Positions 12,823-19,617 of a stretch of 19,617 nucleotides of DNA are shown here, in pieces (within the stretch, counting starts at the first letter, position 1; each line of letters begins with the position of its first letter). The position numbers and the translations under genes are program-made. Under the pieces are notes generated by a model. The model was not told where the DNA came from, searched no databases, and saw only the letters and a program-made list of their open reading frames with translations. This DNA comes from JBGSIZ01 sp041742255 (GTDB taxonomy: Bacteria > Pseudomonadota > Alphaproteobacteria > Rhodobacterales > Rhodobacteraceae), in the NCBI GenBank assembly GCA_041742255.1, contig JBGSIZ010000027.1:1-19617 (forward strand). Direction: 5' to 3'.

Positions 12823-14262
12823 ATGATCATCAACCGGAACTTTTACATCAACGGGGCGTGGGTCGCGCCAGTCACGCCGCGCGACTGCGCCGTGATCGAC
12901 CCCTCGACCGAAGACACCTGTGCGATCATCTCGCTGGGGGATCAGGCAGACACCGACGCCGCCGTCGCGGCCGCCAAATCGGCGTTCCCGGCATGGGCGG
13001 CCACCGACCCGGCCGACCGCAAGGCGCTCGTGGAACGCATCCTCGACCAATACAACAAACGCAGTCTGGAAATGGCACAGGCGATCAGCCTGGAAATGGG
13101 GGCACCCATCGACATGTCCATCGCCGATCAGGCGCCCTGCCTGCCGTGGCATCTGGAAAACTTCCTCGCGGCCTTTGATGAAATCGAATGGATCCGCCCC
13201 CTGCGGGCCGACACGCCCAACGACCGGATCGCGCTGGAACCCATCGGGGTTGTGGGGCTGATCACGCCGTGGAACTGGCCGATGAATCAGGTGACGCTCA
13301 AGGTGATCCCGGCGCTTCTGGCGGGCTGCACCATCGTTCTCAAACCGTCCGAAGAATCGCCACTCTCATCGCTTCTGTTCGCGGAATTCGTGCATGACGC
13401 CGGCTGCCCGCCCGGCGTGTTCAACCTTGTGAACGGGGACGGCATGGGGGTCGGGGCGCAACTGTCGACCCACCCGGACGTGGACATGATTTCCTTCACC
13501 GGCTCCACCCGGGCCGGTCGGGCGATCTCCAAGGCGGCAGCGGACACCATGAAACGGGTCACGCTTGAACTCGGTGGCAAAGGGGCCAATCTGATTTTCG
13601 CAGATGCGGATGCCAAGGCGGTCAAACGCGGGGCAACGCACTGCTTTTACAACTCCGGACAATCGTGCAACGCGCCGACCCGGATGCTGGTGGAACGGTC
13701 GTTCTACGACCAAGCCGTTGAAATCGCAGCCGAGGTGGCGCGCAACACCGCCGTCGGCCCCGCGTCCGAACCGGGGGCGCATATCGGGCCCGTGGTGAAC
13801 AAACGGCAATGGGACCAGATTCAGGGCTACATCCAAAAAGGCATCGACGAAGGGGCGCGGCTCGTGGCCGGGGGCCTTGGCCTCCCCGAAGGGATGAACA
13901 AAGGGTTCTATGTCCGGCCCACCGTCTTTGCAGACGTCACACCCGGCATGACAATCGAACGCGAAGAAATCTTTGGCCCGGTCCTCTCGATCATCCCCTT
14001 CGACACCGAAGAAGAGGCCGTGCGCATCGCCAACGACACGCCCTACGGCCTCACCAACTACGTCCAGACGCAGGACGGACCCCGGCGCAATCGGCTGGCA
14101 CGGCAACTGCGGTCGGGCATGGTGGAAATGAACGGCAAATCGCGGGCGGCGGGGGCCCCTTTCGGCGGGGTCAAATCCTCGGGCCGGGCACGCGAAGGCG
14201 GCACATGGGGGATCGAAGAATTCCTCGAGGTCAAGGCAATCTCCGGCTGGGCAGCGGAATAA
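12823..14262 (+). CDS. NAD(P)-dependent aldehyde dehydrogenase
   Basis: This 479-residue protein spans the full ALDH fold. LITPWNWP at 146-153 holds the oxyanion Asn151. FTGSTRAGRAI at 225-235 is the cofactor-binding loop, LELGGKG the general base Glu249, and NSGQSCNAPTR the nucleophile Cys282. EIFGPVLSI and the C-terminal PFGGVKSSGRAREGG are also present. The enzyme oxidises an aldehyde to its acid in the cytoplasm, but the substrate cannot be read from the sequence. SCNAPTR, in place of the common CxAxTR variants, places it with the broad DhaS/YcbD-like aldehyde dehydrogenases. GGAGG about 7 nt upstream fixes the ATG. It has its own terminator and a palindrome before the start. Confidence 0.93.
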   Translation: MIINRNFYINGAWVAPVTPRDCAVIDPSTEDTCAIISLGDQADTDAAVAAAKSAFPAWAATDPADRKALVERILDQYNKRSLEMAQAISLEMGAPIDMSIADQAPCLPWHLENFLAAFDEIEWIRPLRADTPNDRIALEPIGVVGLITPWNWPMNQVTLKVIPALLAGCTIVLKPSEESPLSSLLFAEFVHDAGCPPGVFNLVNGDGMGVGAQLSTHPDVDMISFTGSTRAGRAISKAAADTMKRVTLELGGKGANLIFADADAKAVKRGATHCFYNSGQSCNAPTRMLVERSFYDQAVEIAAEVARNTAVGPASEPGAHIGPVVNKRQWDQIQGYIQKGIDEGARLVAGGLGLPEGMNKGFYVRPTVFADVTPGMTIEREEIFGPVLSIIPFDTEEEAVRIANDTPYGLTNYVQTQDGPRRNRLARQLRSGMVEMNGKSRAAGAPFGGVKSSGRAREGGTWGIEEFLEVKAISGWAAE

Positions 14263-14288
14263 CCCCGGCCCACAACAGACACCCCCTC

Positions 14289-14322
14289 AAACGCGCCCCA
14301 CCCCCTGGTCGGGCGCGTTTTT
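14289..14322 (+). terminator. Intrinsic terminator of the aldehyde dehydrogenase gene
   Basis: AAACGCGCCC at 14289-14298 pairs perfectly with GGGCGCGTTT at 14311-14320 around a 12-nt loop, and the T-run continues to 14322. It begins 26 nt after the stop codon. Confidence 0.88.
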
Positions 14323-14351
14323 CATACCCGCCACCCTCATGCCTTTGTGCC

Positions 14352-14394
14352 TGAAATATCCCGGGGGAGGCCGCAGGCCGGGGGCAGCGCCCCC
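14352..14394. repeat. GC-rich REP-like palindromic element
   Basis: After TGAAATATCCCGGGGG there are two inverted repeats: GGCC-GCA-GGCC at 14369-14379 and GGGGGC-AGC-GCCCCC at 14380-14394. Nearly identical TGAAATATCCCGGGGG-led palindromes are, from memory, common between genes in roseobacter genomes. It lies between the terminator and the promoter region of the dioxygenase gene and encodes nothing visible. Confidence 0.6.
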
Positions 14395-14491
14395 TCCTCA
14401 TGTTCACAATCGCACAATACCGGTGCATCCTGAACCATTTTGCGCATCCAAAAACATGCTATCTCCGGTTCAACGCAAACAGGAGGCTTCC

Positions 14492-15415
14492 ATGCTCACC
14501 CAGATCAAAGGTCTGCACCACGTCACATCACTGGCGTCCGGCGCGCAATCCAACAACGCTTTCTTCACCACCGTCCTCGGCCTGCGCCGGGTGAAAAAGA
14601 CGGTGAATTTCGACGCGCCGGACGTCTACCACCTCTATTACGGCGACGAAACAGGGTCGCCCGGCACGGTCATGACCTACTTCCCCTTTCCCCGGGCGGC
14701 ACGCGGTCGGCTCGGCACGGGCGAGGTCGGGCGGACGTCCTTCGCCATTCCCGTGGGCACCATGGCAGCATGGGCAGACCGGCTGGCAACCTTCGATGTG
14801 AAAACCACGACCGACACCCGCTTTGGCGAAAACCGGCTGTTGTTCGCAGCCCCGGACGGGGACCTGTTCGCGCTGGTGGAAAAAACCGACGCCCGGACAC
14901 CGTGGACGGGCAACGGGGTCAGCGCGGATATGGGCATCCGGGGGTTTCATTCGGCAGACATGCGGTTGCGCGACGCCGGGGCCTCGGTCGAGTTGCTGAA
15001 ATTCATGGGGTATGAACAGTCGGACAAATCCGGCAACGTCACGCGTCTGCACGTTCCGGGCGGCAACGACGCCAACGTGATCGACATCGAAACGCTACCG
15101 CTGGTGGAACCGGGTCTGTCGGGGGCGGGAACGGTCCACCACATCGCTTTTGCGGTGGAAAACCGAGCACGCCAACTCGAAGTGCGCGAGGCGCTTCTGG
15201 ACACCGGCTATCAGGTCACGCCGGTGATTGACCGGGACTATTTCTGGGCGATCTATTTCCGCACGCCGGGCGGGGTGCTGTTTGAAATCGCGACCAACGA
15301 ACCGGGCTTTGACCGGGACGAAGACACAGCACATCTGGGTCAGGCGCTCAAACTGCCCGCACAGCATGAACACCTGCGGGCGGCGCTGGAACGGCGGCTG
15401 GAACCGCTGGCATGA
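14492..15415 (+). CDS. VOC-family ring-cleaving dioxygenase, MhqO-like
   Basis: This 307-residue protein has two vicinal-oxygen-chelate modules, residues about 5-130 and 150-280. The likely metal ligands are His10 in GLHHVT, His217 in TVHHIAF and Glu265 in VLFEIAT. It resembles the MhqA/MhqE/MhqO proteins of Bacillus, induced by quinones and hydroquinones and thought to open the hydroquinone ring with Fe(II) or Mn(II). The start at MLTQIKGLHH is preceded by CAGGAGG; the open frame extends 51 codons further into the palindromic element but is not conserved. It overlaps the next gene by 4 nt (ATGA at 15412-15415). Confidence 0.88.
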   Translation: MLTQIKGLHHVTSLASGAQSNNAFFTTVLGLRRVKKTVNFDAPDVYHLYYGDETGSPGTVMTYFPFPRAARGRLGTGEVGRTSFAIPVGTMAAWADRLATFDVKTTTDTRFGENRLLFAAPDGDLFALVEKTDARTPWTGNGVSADMGIRGFHSADMRLRDAGASVELLKFMGYEQSDKSGNVTRLHVPGGNDANVIDIETLPLVEPGLSGAGTVHHIAFAVENRARQLEVREALLDTGYQVTPVIDRDYFWAIYFRTPGGVLFEIATNEPGFDRDEDTAHLGQALKLPAQHEHLRAALERRLEPLA

Positions 15416-16020
15416 CCTATCACGCGGCACGGACCAAGGGGGGGCAAACGGGTGCAAATCCGGGCCCGCCCCTGTTCCTCACCTTTCACGGCACCGGGGG
15501 CACAGAACACCAATTCCACGATTTCGCGCAGTCCCTGATGCCCACGGCGCACATCACCTCGCCACGCGGCGACGTGTCCGAAGGCGGGGCACTGCGGTAT
15601 TTCCGGCGCACGGGCGAAGGCGTCTATGACATGGACGACCTCGGGCGGCGGACGGCGGCGATGGCCTCGTTCATCGCAAATGAAAAAACTGCCACCGGGG
15701 CCGCGCAGACCATCGGTCTGGGTTATTCCAACGGGGCCAACATCCTTGCCAATGTGGCGTTCACCCGGCCGGACTTGCTGGACCGGATCGTGTTGCTGCA
15801 TCCGCTGATCCCGTTTACGCCTGCGCCGCAACCGGGGCTGTCCGGGCGACGCATCCTGATTACGGCGGGGCAACGGGATCCGATCTGTCCGGCCCCCCTC
15901 ACCACGGCCTTGGCCGGATGGCTGACGGATCAAGGGGCGGATGTGACGTTGCACTGGCACGCGGGCGGGCACGACATCGCGCCCTCCGAGGTGGCCGCGA
16001 TCAAGTCGTTTCTGGGTTGA
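15412..16020 (+). CDS. Alpha/beta hydrolase (phospholipase/carboxylesterase family), MhqD-like
   Basis: This 202-residue cytoplasmic serine hydrolase has FHGTGGTE at 25-32 (oxyanion hole), the nucleophile elbow GYSNGAN with Ser106, Asp156 in AGQRDPICP, and His187 in GGHDIA. It belongs to the compact esterase group that includes B. subtilis MhqD, whose gene also neighbours a VOC dioxygenase gene. The 4-nt overlap with the dioxygenase gene implies coupled translation and a shared pathway, perhaps hydrolysis of a ring-opened or conjugated quinone product. The substrate is not known. The gene ends 48 nt before the convergent rluA, and the gap holds a dispersed repeat but no clear terminator. Confidence 0.88.
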   Translation: MTYHAARTKGGQTGANPGPPLFLTFHGTGGTEHQFHDFAQSLMPTAHITSPRGDVSEGGALRYFRRTGEGVYDMDDLGRRTAAMASFIANEKTATGAAQTIGLGYSNGANILANVAFTRPDLLDRIVLLHPLIPFTPAPQPGLSGRRILITAGQRDPICPAPLTTALAGWLTDQGADVTLHWHAGGHDIAPSEVAAIKSFLG

Positions 16021-16026
16021 AACGAC

Positions 16027-16055
16027 ACCGTCCGGATACCGACGCAATACCGATG
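16027..16055 (+). repeat. Dispersed intergenic repeat, copy 2
   Basis: This 29-nt element begins with the same 20 bases as copy 1 (8779-8807) and ends in ACCGATG. It sits between convergent genes. The 11-nt units starting ATACCGACGCA and ATACCGATGCG are adjacent within it. Unlike copy 1, it has no matching left arm, so it does not form the 10-bp hairpin. Confidence 0.65.
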
Positions 16056-16068
16056 CGAAATCACAGGG

Positions 16069-16713
16069 TCAGAACGGGCATTTCGCGGTCACGCGGATGC
16101 CCGCCCCACCGTCCGGATGGCGAAACTGCAACGTCTCGGAATGCAGCATCATCCGGGGAAAATCACGGGCGGCCCCCGTCGCATAAAACGGGTCGCCAAG
16201 GATCGGATGACCCAGAGATTGCATATGCACCCGCAACTGATGCGACCGCCCGGTGCATGGCATCAACCGCACCCGGCTTTCGCCTTTGCCCACCCGGACA
16301 ACGCGGTAATCGGTCACGGCGGGCTTGCCGGTTTCATGGTTCACATGCTGCAACGGGCGGTTCGGCCAATCCACGATCAACGGCAGGTCAACGGTCCCCA
16401 TCTTGGTCGCCATCTCGCCCCAAACCCTTGCGATATATGTCTTTTTGGTCTGCCGATGTTCAAACTGCAGGCCCAGATGACGCTGGGCATGGGGGGTCAC
16501 GGCAAAGATCATGACGCCGGACGTATCCCTGTCCAACCGATGCACCAGCAACGCCTCGGGAAATGCGGCCTGCACGCGGGCCAACAAACAATCCGCCAAA
16601 TCCTCGGCCTTGCCCGGCACCGACAACAGGCCCGCCGGTTTGTCCACCAACAGCACCTGATGGTCGTGGTGCAGGATCACCAACGGGTCGTGGGGCGGGT
16701 CATAGGCGGTCAT
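16069..16713 (-). CDS. rluA: RNA pseudouridine synthase RluA
   Basis: The 214 residues match E. coli RluA closely in length and sequence: the KPAGLLSVPGK block at 25-35, the catalytic Asp61 in HRLDRDTSG, KKTYIARVWGE, DLPLIVDWPNRP, and TGRSHQLRVHMQSLGHPILGD. RluA makes pseudouridine 746 in 23S rRNA and 32 in several tRNAs. There is no S4 domain, unlike RluC and RluD. I chose the ATG at 16713 because it overlaps the rarD TGA (ATGA) and begins where homology begins; the frame stays open further upstream inside rarD. It is the last gene of the apparent minus-strand operon. Confidence 0.92.
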   Translation of the reverse strand: MTAYDPPHDPLVILHHDHQVLLVDKPAGLLSVPGKAEDLADCLLARVQAAFPEALLVHRLDRDTSGVMIFAVTPHAQRHLGLQFEHRQTKKTYIARVWGEMATKMGTVDLPLIVDWPNRPLQHVNHETGKPAVTDYRVVRVGKGESRVRLMPCTGRSHQLRVHMQSLGHPILGDPFYATGAARDFPRMMLHSETLQFRHPDGGAGIRVTAKCPF

Positions 16714-17606
16714 CGCCGACGGAACATCGCGAACGAATACAGGCCCAGCGCGGCCCAGATCATCGGAAACGCCACCGCCTGCGCTTGCCCGAACGGTTCC
16801 TTGAACACAAACACCGCCGTCAGAAAAATCATAGTCGGCGCAAGGTATTGCAGGATCGCAATGGTGGACAACCGCAGCTTTTTCGCGCCATTGGCATACA
16901 GAAGCAGCGGCACAGCCGTCACAACGCCGCACCCCAACAACAGCCAGAAATCACGCGACAAAATCGTGAAATGGCTGGCCCCCGTCGTCTCCAGAAATGC
17001 CCAGTATCCCAGCGCGGGGGCCAGCAATATCAGCACCTCCAACAGAAATCCTTGGTTCGGACCAATCGGCAGCCACTTCTTGAAAAACGCGTAAAAACCC
17101 CAACTCGCCGTCAACGCCAGTGCGGTCAACGGCAACCGTCCCGCGTCCACGGTCAAAACCACCACGGCGGCAAACGCCAACGCGACAGCCACCCATTGCA
17201 ACCGGGTCAACCGCTCGCGCAGCAAAACAGCCCCCAGAAATACACTGAAAATCGGGTTGATATAATATCCCAGTGCCGCATCCAGCGCGTGCCCGGACGT
17301 GATCGCCCAGACGTAAATCCCCCAGTTGATGGAAATCAATGCGGCGGTGACACAGCCCATCGCCAACATCCGGGGCGACATCAGCGCGGCACGAATATCG
17401 GCGGTCCGGCCCAGCACGATCAACACCGCCCCCGCGATCGGCACCGACCACACGACACGGTGGGCCACCACTTCGGCGGGCGGGATATGGGACAGCAACT
17501 TCATGTAAAGGGGCAAAAAACCCCACAGGAAATACGCGGCCAACGCAAAGGCAAATCCGCGCGGGCTATCGCCGGTCTCAACACGGGGGGGCGGGGTTTG
17601 GGTCAT
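16710..17606 (-). CDS. rarD: EamA-family transporter RarD
   Basis: This 298-residue protein has about ten membrane segments arranged as two EamA repeats. The RarD-type start GFAFALAAYFLWGFLPLYMKLL, then HRVVWSVP at about 50, NWGIYVWAI near 94, and LGYYINPIFSVFLGAVLLRERL separate it from general DMT exporters. RarD proteins are inner-membrane permeases; the name comes from a chloramphenicol-sensitivity phenotype, and their substrate is unsettled. The ATG at 17606, with AGGGGG just upstream, is preferred to a GTG two codons earlier. It overlaps rluA and follows the demethylase gene by 39 nt with no terminator between, so co-transcription is likely. Confidence 0.9.
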   Translation of the reverse strand: MTQTPPPRVETGDSPRGFAFALAAYFLWGFLPLYMKLLSHIPPAEVVAHRVVWSVPIAGAVLIVLGRTADIRAALMSPRMLAMGCVTAALISINWGIYVWAITSGHALDAALGYYINPIFSVFLGAVLLRERLTRLQWVAVALAFAAVVVLTVDAGRLPLTALALTASWGFYAFFKKWLPIGPNQGFLLEVLILLAPALGYWAFLETTGASHFTILSRDFWLLLGCGVVTAVPLLLYANGAKKLRLSTIAILQYLAPTMIFLTAVFVFKEPFGQAQAVAFPMIWAALGLYSFAMFRRR

Positions 17607-17645
17607 GCCCACCCCCTGCCCGAAACCCCGCGCCAGTTCAAGGGA

Positions 17646-19617
17646 TCATGCCTTGGTCCGCGCCCCCGTCGGGTCATACATCGGCCGCAGCGACACCTCG
17701 GCGCGCACCCGTTGGCCCATCACGTCCACCTCGTAAACGGACCCCAGAACCTCGTCGGCGGCTTGCCCTTCGCAGGGAATATAGCTCATCCCCATCGCCC
17801 CGCCCAAATGGTGTCCATAGGCGCCCGAGGTGACATAACTGACAATTTTGCCATCCCGCAGCACAGGTTCGTTATGATACAACAACGGCTCCGGATCGGT
17901 CAGGCGCAGTTGGACCATCCGCCGCGCCAGCCCCGCGTCACGTTTGCGCAGCACCGCGTCCCGCCCGATGAAATCGGCCTTGCCCATGGCCACGGCAAAG
18001 CCCAATCCGGCCTCCAGCACATGATCCTCGGCGGAAATATCATGCCCGAAATGGCGGAACCCTTTTTCGATCCGCCCGCAATCCATCATATGCATCCCGG
18101 CCAGTTTCAGGCCCATGCCCTGCCCAGCGTCCCACAGCGTTTCAAACGCATGTCCGGCCATATCGGACGATACATAGACCTCCCATCCCAGCTCGCCAAC
18201 ATAACTGACACGGTGCACTCTGGCCATGCCATAGCCCAGTTCAATCTCCTGCGCGGTGCCGAAGGGGTTGACCTCATTGGAAAAATCGTTGGGCGACACC
18301 GCCTGCATCAACGCCCGCGCGTTTGGCCCCATGACGGCCAACACGGCCTCGCCCGCGGTGACATCGGTGATAACGACCCGCTCATCGCGCAAATGCCGCT
18401 GCATCCACGTCTGATCGACCAGCCGGGTGATGGCAGGGGTCACCACCAGATAGGCACCCTCGGACAACCGGGTCACAGTCACATCCGCCTCAATACCGCC
18501 GTGGCGGTTCAGGAATTGGGTATAGACAATCTTGCCCACCGGCACCGCGACATCGGCCCCGCAAATGCGGTTCAGAAACGGCTCTACATCCGGCCCTTCA
18601 ACCCGCAATTTTCCAAAACTGGACATGTCATACATGCCGACATTCTGGCGGACGGCGGCCAACTCCTCGCGGACATTGTCAAAGAAATTCTGGCGTTTCC
18701 ACGAATACCGATACTCGCGCTCTTGCCCCGGTCGCGCAAACCAATTGGCGCGCTCCCACCCGCCCAATTCACCAAACACGGCACCCTGCTGGTCCAGATG
18801 ATGCTGAAACGGGGTCCGGCGCACGCCACGGGCCGTGGCCTTTTGGCGATAGGGGAAATGGTCGGCATACAAAAGGCCGAGCGTCTCGCTCACCCGTTCC
18901 TTAAGATACCGCTTGTTGCCCTGAAACGGCTGCATCCGGGCAATATTGACATCGCCAAGGTCGAAAGGTTTTTCCCCCGCGTCCATCCACTGGGACAAGG
19001 CCATGCCCGCGCCGCCCGCCGACTGGATACCGATGGAATTGAACCCGGCGGCGATCCAGACATTGTCCATCTCGGGGGCCAATCCCAGATGATAGGCGTT
19101 GTCGGGGGTGAAACTTTCGGGACCATTGAAAAACGTGTGGATGCCCGCCTGCCCCAAAATGGGCATCCGGTTCACAGCGGCTTCAAGGATCGGCTCAAAG
19201 TGGTCGAAATCTTCGGGGAGCTGGTCAAACTCGAACTCGGGCCGAATGCCGTCCATCCCCCAAGGTTTGGCTTTCGGTTCAAAGGCACCCAGCATCAATT
19301 TTCCCGCATCGACCTTGTAATAGGCACATTCATCGGGAACGCGCAGGACGGGTAGCTGCTCCAGGCCGACAATAGGTTCGGACACGATATAGAAATGTTC
19401 GCAGGCATGGAGCGGCACATTGACCCCCGCCATCCGGCCGACTTCGTGCCCCCACATGCCCGCGCAATTGACGATCATGTCACAGGCGATGTGGCCCGCA
19501 GAACCATCCTCGGCCTGCCAATCAACACCGGTCACACGGCGGTCGGCGCGGGTGATGCCCGACACGCGGGTGCGCTCAGTAATGACCGCGCCGCGCATCC
19601 GCGCCCCCTTGGCCAGC
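17646..19617 (-). CDS. FAD-dependent dimethylglycine/sarcosine dehydrogenase-like protein with GcvT domain (5' end outside window)
   Basis: About 656 codons are visible and the frame continues past the right edge, so the N-terminal Rossmann GxGxxG region is missing. The first visible part is the substrate half of a DAO-type oxidoreductase (VNCAGMWGHEVGRMAGV, then AGFNSIGIQSAGGAGMAL near 19010-19060). After about 18,650 comes a folate-binding GcvT/aminomethyltransferase domain (NVGMYDMSSFGKLRVEGPDVE to DPTGARTKA). This FAD-GcvT fusion is typical of dimethylglycine and sarcosine dehydrogenases, which demethylate N-methyl glycines from glycine betaine and pass one-carbon units to tetrahydrofolate. 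The exact substrate is not resolved. It precedes rarD and rluA in an apparent operon. Confidence 0.88.
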   Translation of the reverse strand, partial: LAKGARMRGAVITERTRVSGITRADRRVTGVDWQAEDGSAGHIACDMIVNCAGMWGHEVGRMAGVNVPLHACEHFYIVSEPIVGLEQLPVLRVPDECAYYKVDAGKLMLGAFEPKAKPWGMDGIRPEFEFDQLPEDFDHFEPILEAAVNRMPILGQAGIHTFFNGPESFTPDNAYHLGLAPEMDNVWIAAGFNSIGIQSAGGAGMALSQWMDAGEKPFDLGDVNIARMQPFQGNKRYLKERVSETLGLLYADHFPYRQKATARGVRRTPFQHHLDQQGAVFGELGGWERANWFARPGQEREYRYSWKRQNFFDNVREELAAVRQNVGMYDMSSFGKLRVEGPDVEPFLNRICGADVAVPVGKIVYTQFLNRHGGIEADVTVTRLSEGAYLVVTPAITRLVDQTWMQRHLRDERVVITDVTAGEAVLAVMGPNARALMQAVSPNDFSNEVNPFGTAQEIELGYGMARVHRVSYVGELGWEVYVSSDMAGHAFETLWDAGQGMGLKLAGMHMMDCGRIEKGFRHFGHDISAEDHVLEAGLGFAVAMGKADFIGRDAVLRKRDAGLARRMVQLRLTDPEPLLYHNEPVLRDGKIVSYVTSGAYGHHLGGAMGMSYIPCEGQAADEVLGSVYEVDVMGQRVRAEVSLRPMYDPTGARTKA

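Noticed and set aside
14339..14491. 51-codon upstream extension of the VOC dioxygenase
   Set aside because: It would translate the palindromic element. CAGGAGG and the conserved GLHHVT start point to the ATG at 14492.
16109..16119. Third occurrence of ACCGTCCGGAT near the end of rluA
   Set aside because: It lies within rluA codons for a conserved-looking His-Pro-Asp-Gly segment and lacks the rest of the 29-nt repeat, so it is probably coincidental.
16563..19355. A 930-codon open frame on the plus strand opposite rluA, rarD and the FAD demethylase gene
   Set aside because: The product is dominated by Arg, Gln, His and Pro with no domain, while all three genes on the other strand are clear family members. 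It is a codon-bias shadow.
1..19617. CRISPR arrays, tRNA or rRNA genes, insertion sequences, prophage or toxin-antitoxin pairs
   Set aside because: No regularly spaced repeats, no tRNA-like cloverleaf with a CCA end, and no transposase, integrase or toxin motif was seen on either strand.

Overview
The window is GC-rich, densely coding DNA from an alphaproteobacterium, most likely a marine Rhodobacteraceae (Roseobacter-group) member. This placement is an inference from the DUF1674 (SdhAF4-like) gene, the RTX protein with an N-terminal hydrophobic anchor, the GcvT-fused FAD demethylase, the style of the intergenic palindromes, and strong codon bias that creates long spurious antisense frames. 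I find no tRNA, rRNA, CRISPR array, transposase or prophage gene. It looks like ordinary chromosome with several metabolic and stress-response cassettes.

Left part (1-3350). A cut-off gene start on the minus strand, possibly rsmB, diverges from a small SdhAF4-like gene. Next come a MESH1-like HD hydrolase and a fluoroacetate-dehalogenase-like enzyme joined by an ATGA overlap. A short calcium-binding RTX protein and rpsO follow; rpsO has a structured leader and a strong terminator.

Centre (3367-7770). Two minus-strand genes, a SugE/Gdx guanidinium exporter and an OpgB/MdoB-like membrane phosphoglycerol transferase, lie between rpsO and pnp. The transferase has Ser where I expect the catalytic Thr. 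pnp has its own structured leader and a terminator.

Middle (7842-12688). A YghX-type dienelactone hydrolase and a YkuD L,D-transpeptidase read rightward. The transpeptidase meets, stop to stop in one CTAG, a minus-strand operon encoding a retropepsin-like RimB protease, the ATP-grasp glutamate ligase RimK and an AstE/AspA-type M14 deacylase. This looks like a complete write-and-erase module for amino acid tails on a protein or peptide. A 1-Cys peroxiredoxin with its own terminator lies upstream of the operon.

Right part (12823-19617). An aldehyde dehydrogenase is followed by a two-gene unit: a VOC ring-cleaving dioxygenase and an alpha/beta hydrolase resembling the MhqO/MhqD quinone-response proteins of Bacillus. 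On the minus strand, a 5'-truncated dimethylglycine/sarcosine-type FAD demethylase, rarD and rluA appear to form an operon.

Several intergenic palindromes and one dispersed repeat are described. The strongest candidates for follow-up are the RimB-RimK-M14 module, the Thr-to-Ser change in the OpgB-like enzyme, the defluorinase-like active site, and the dispersed repeat.
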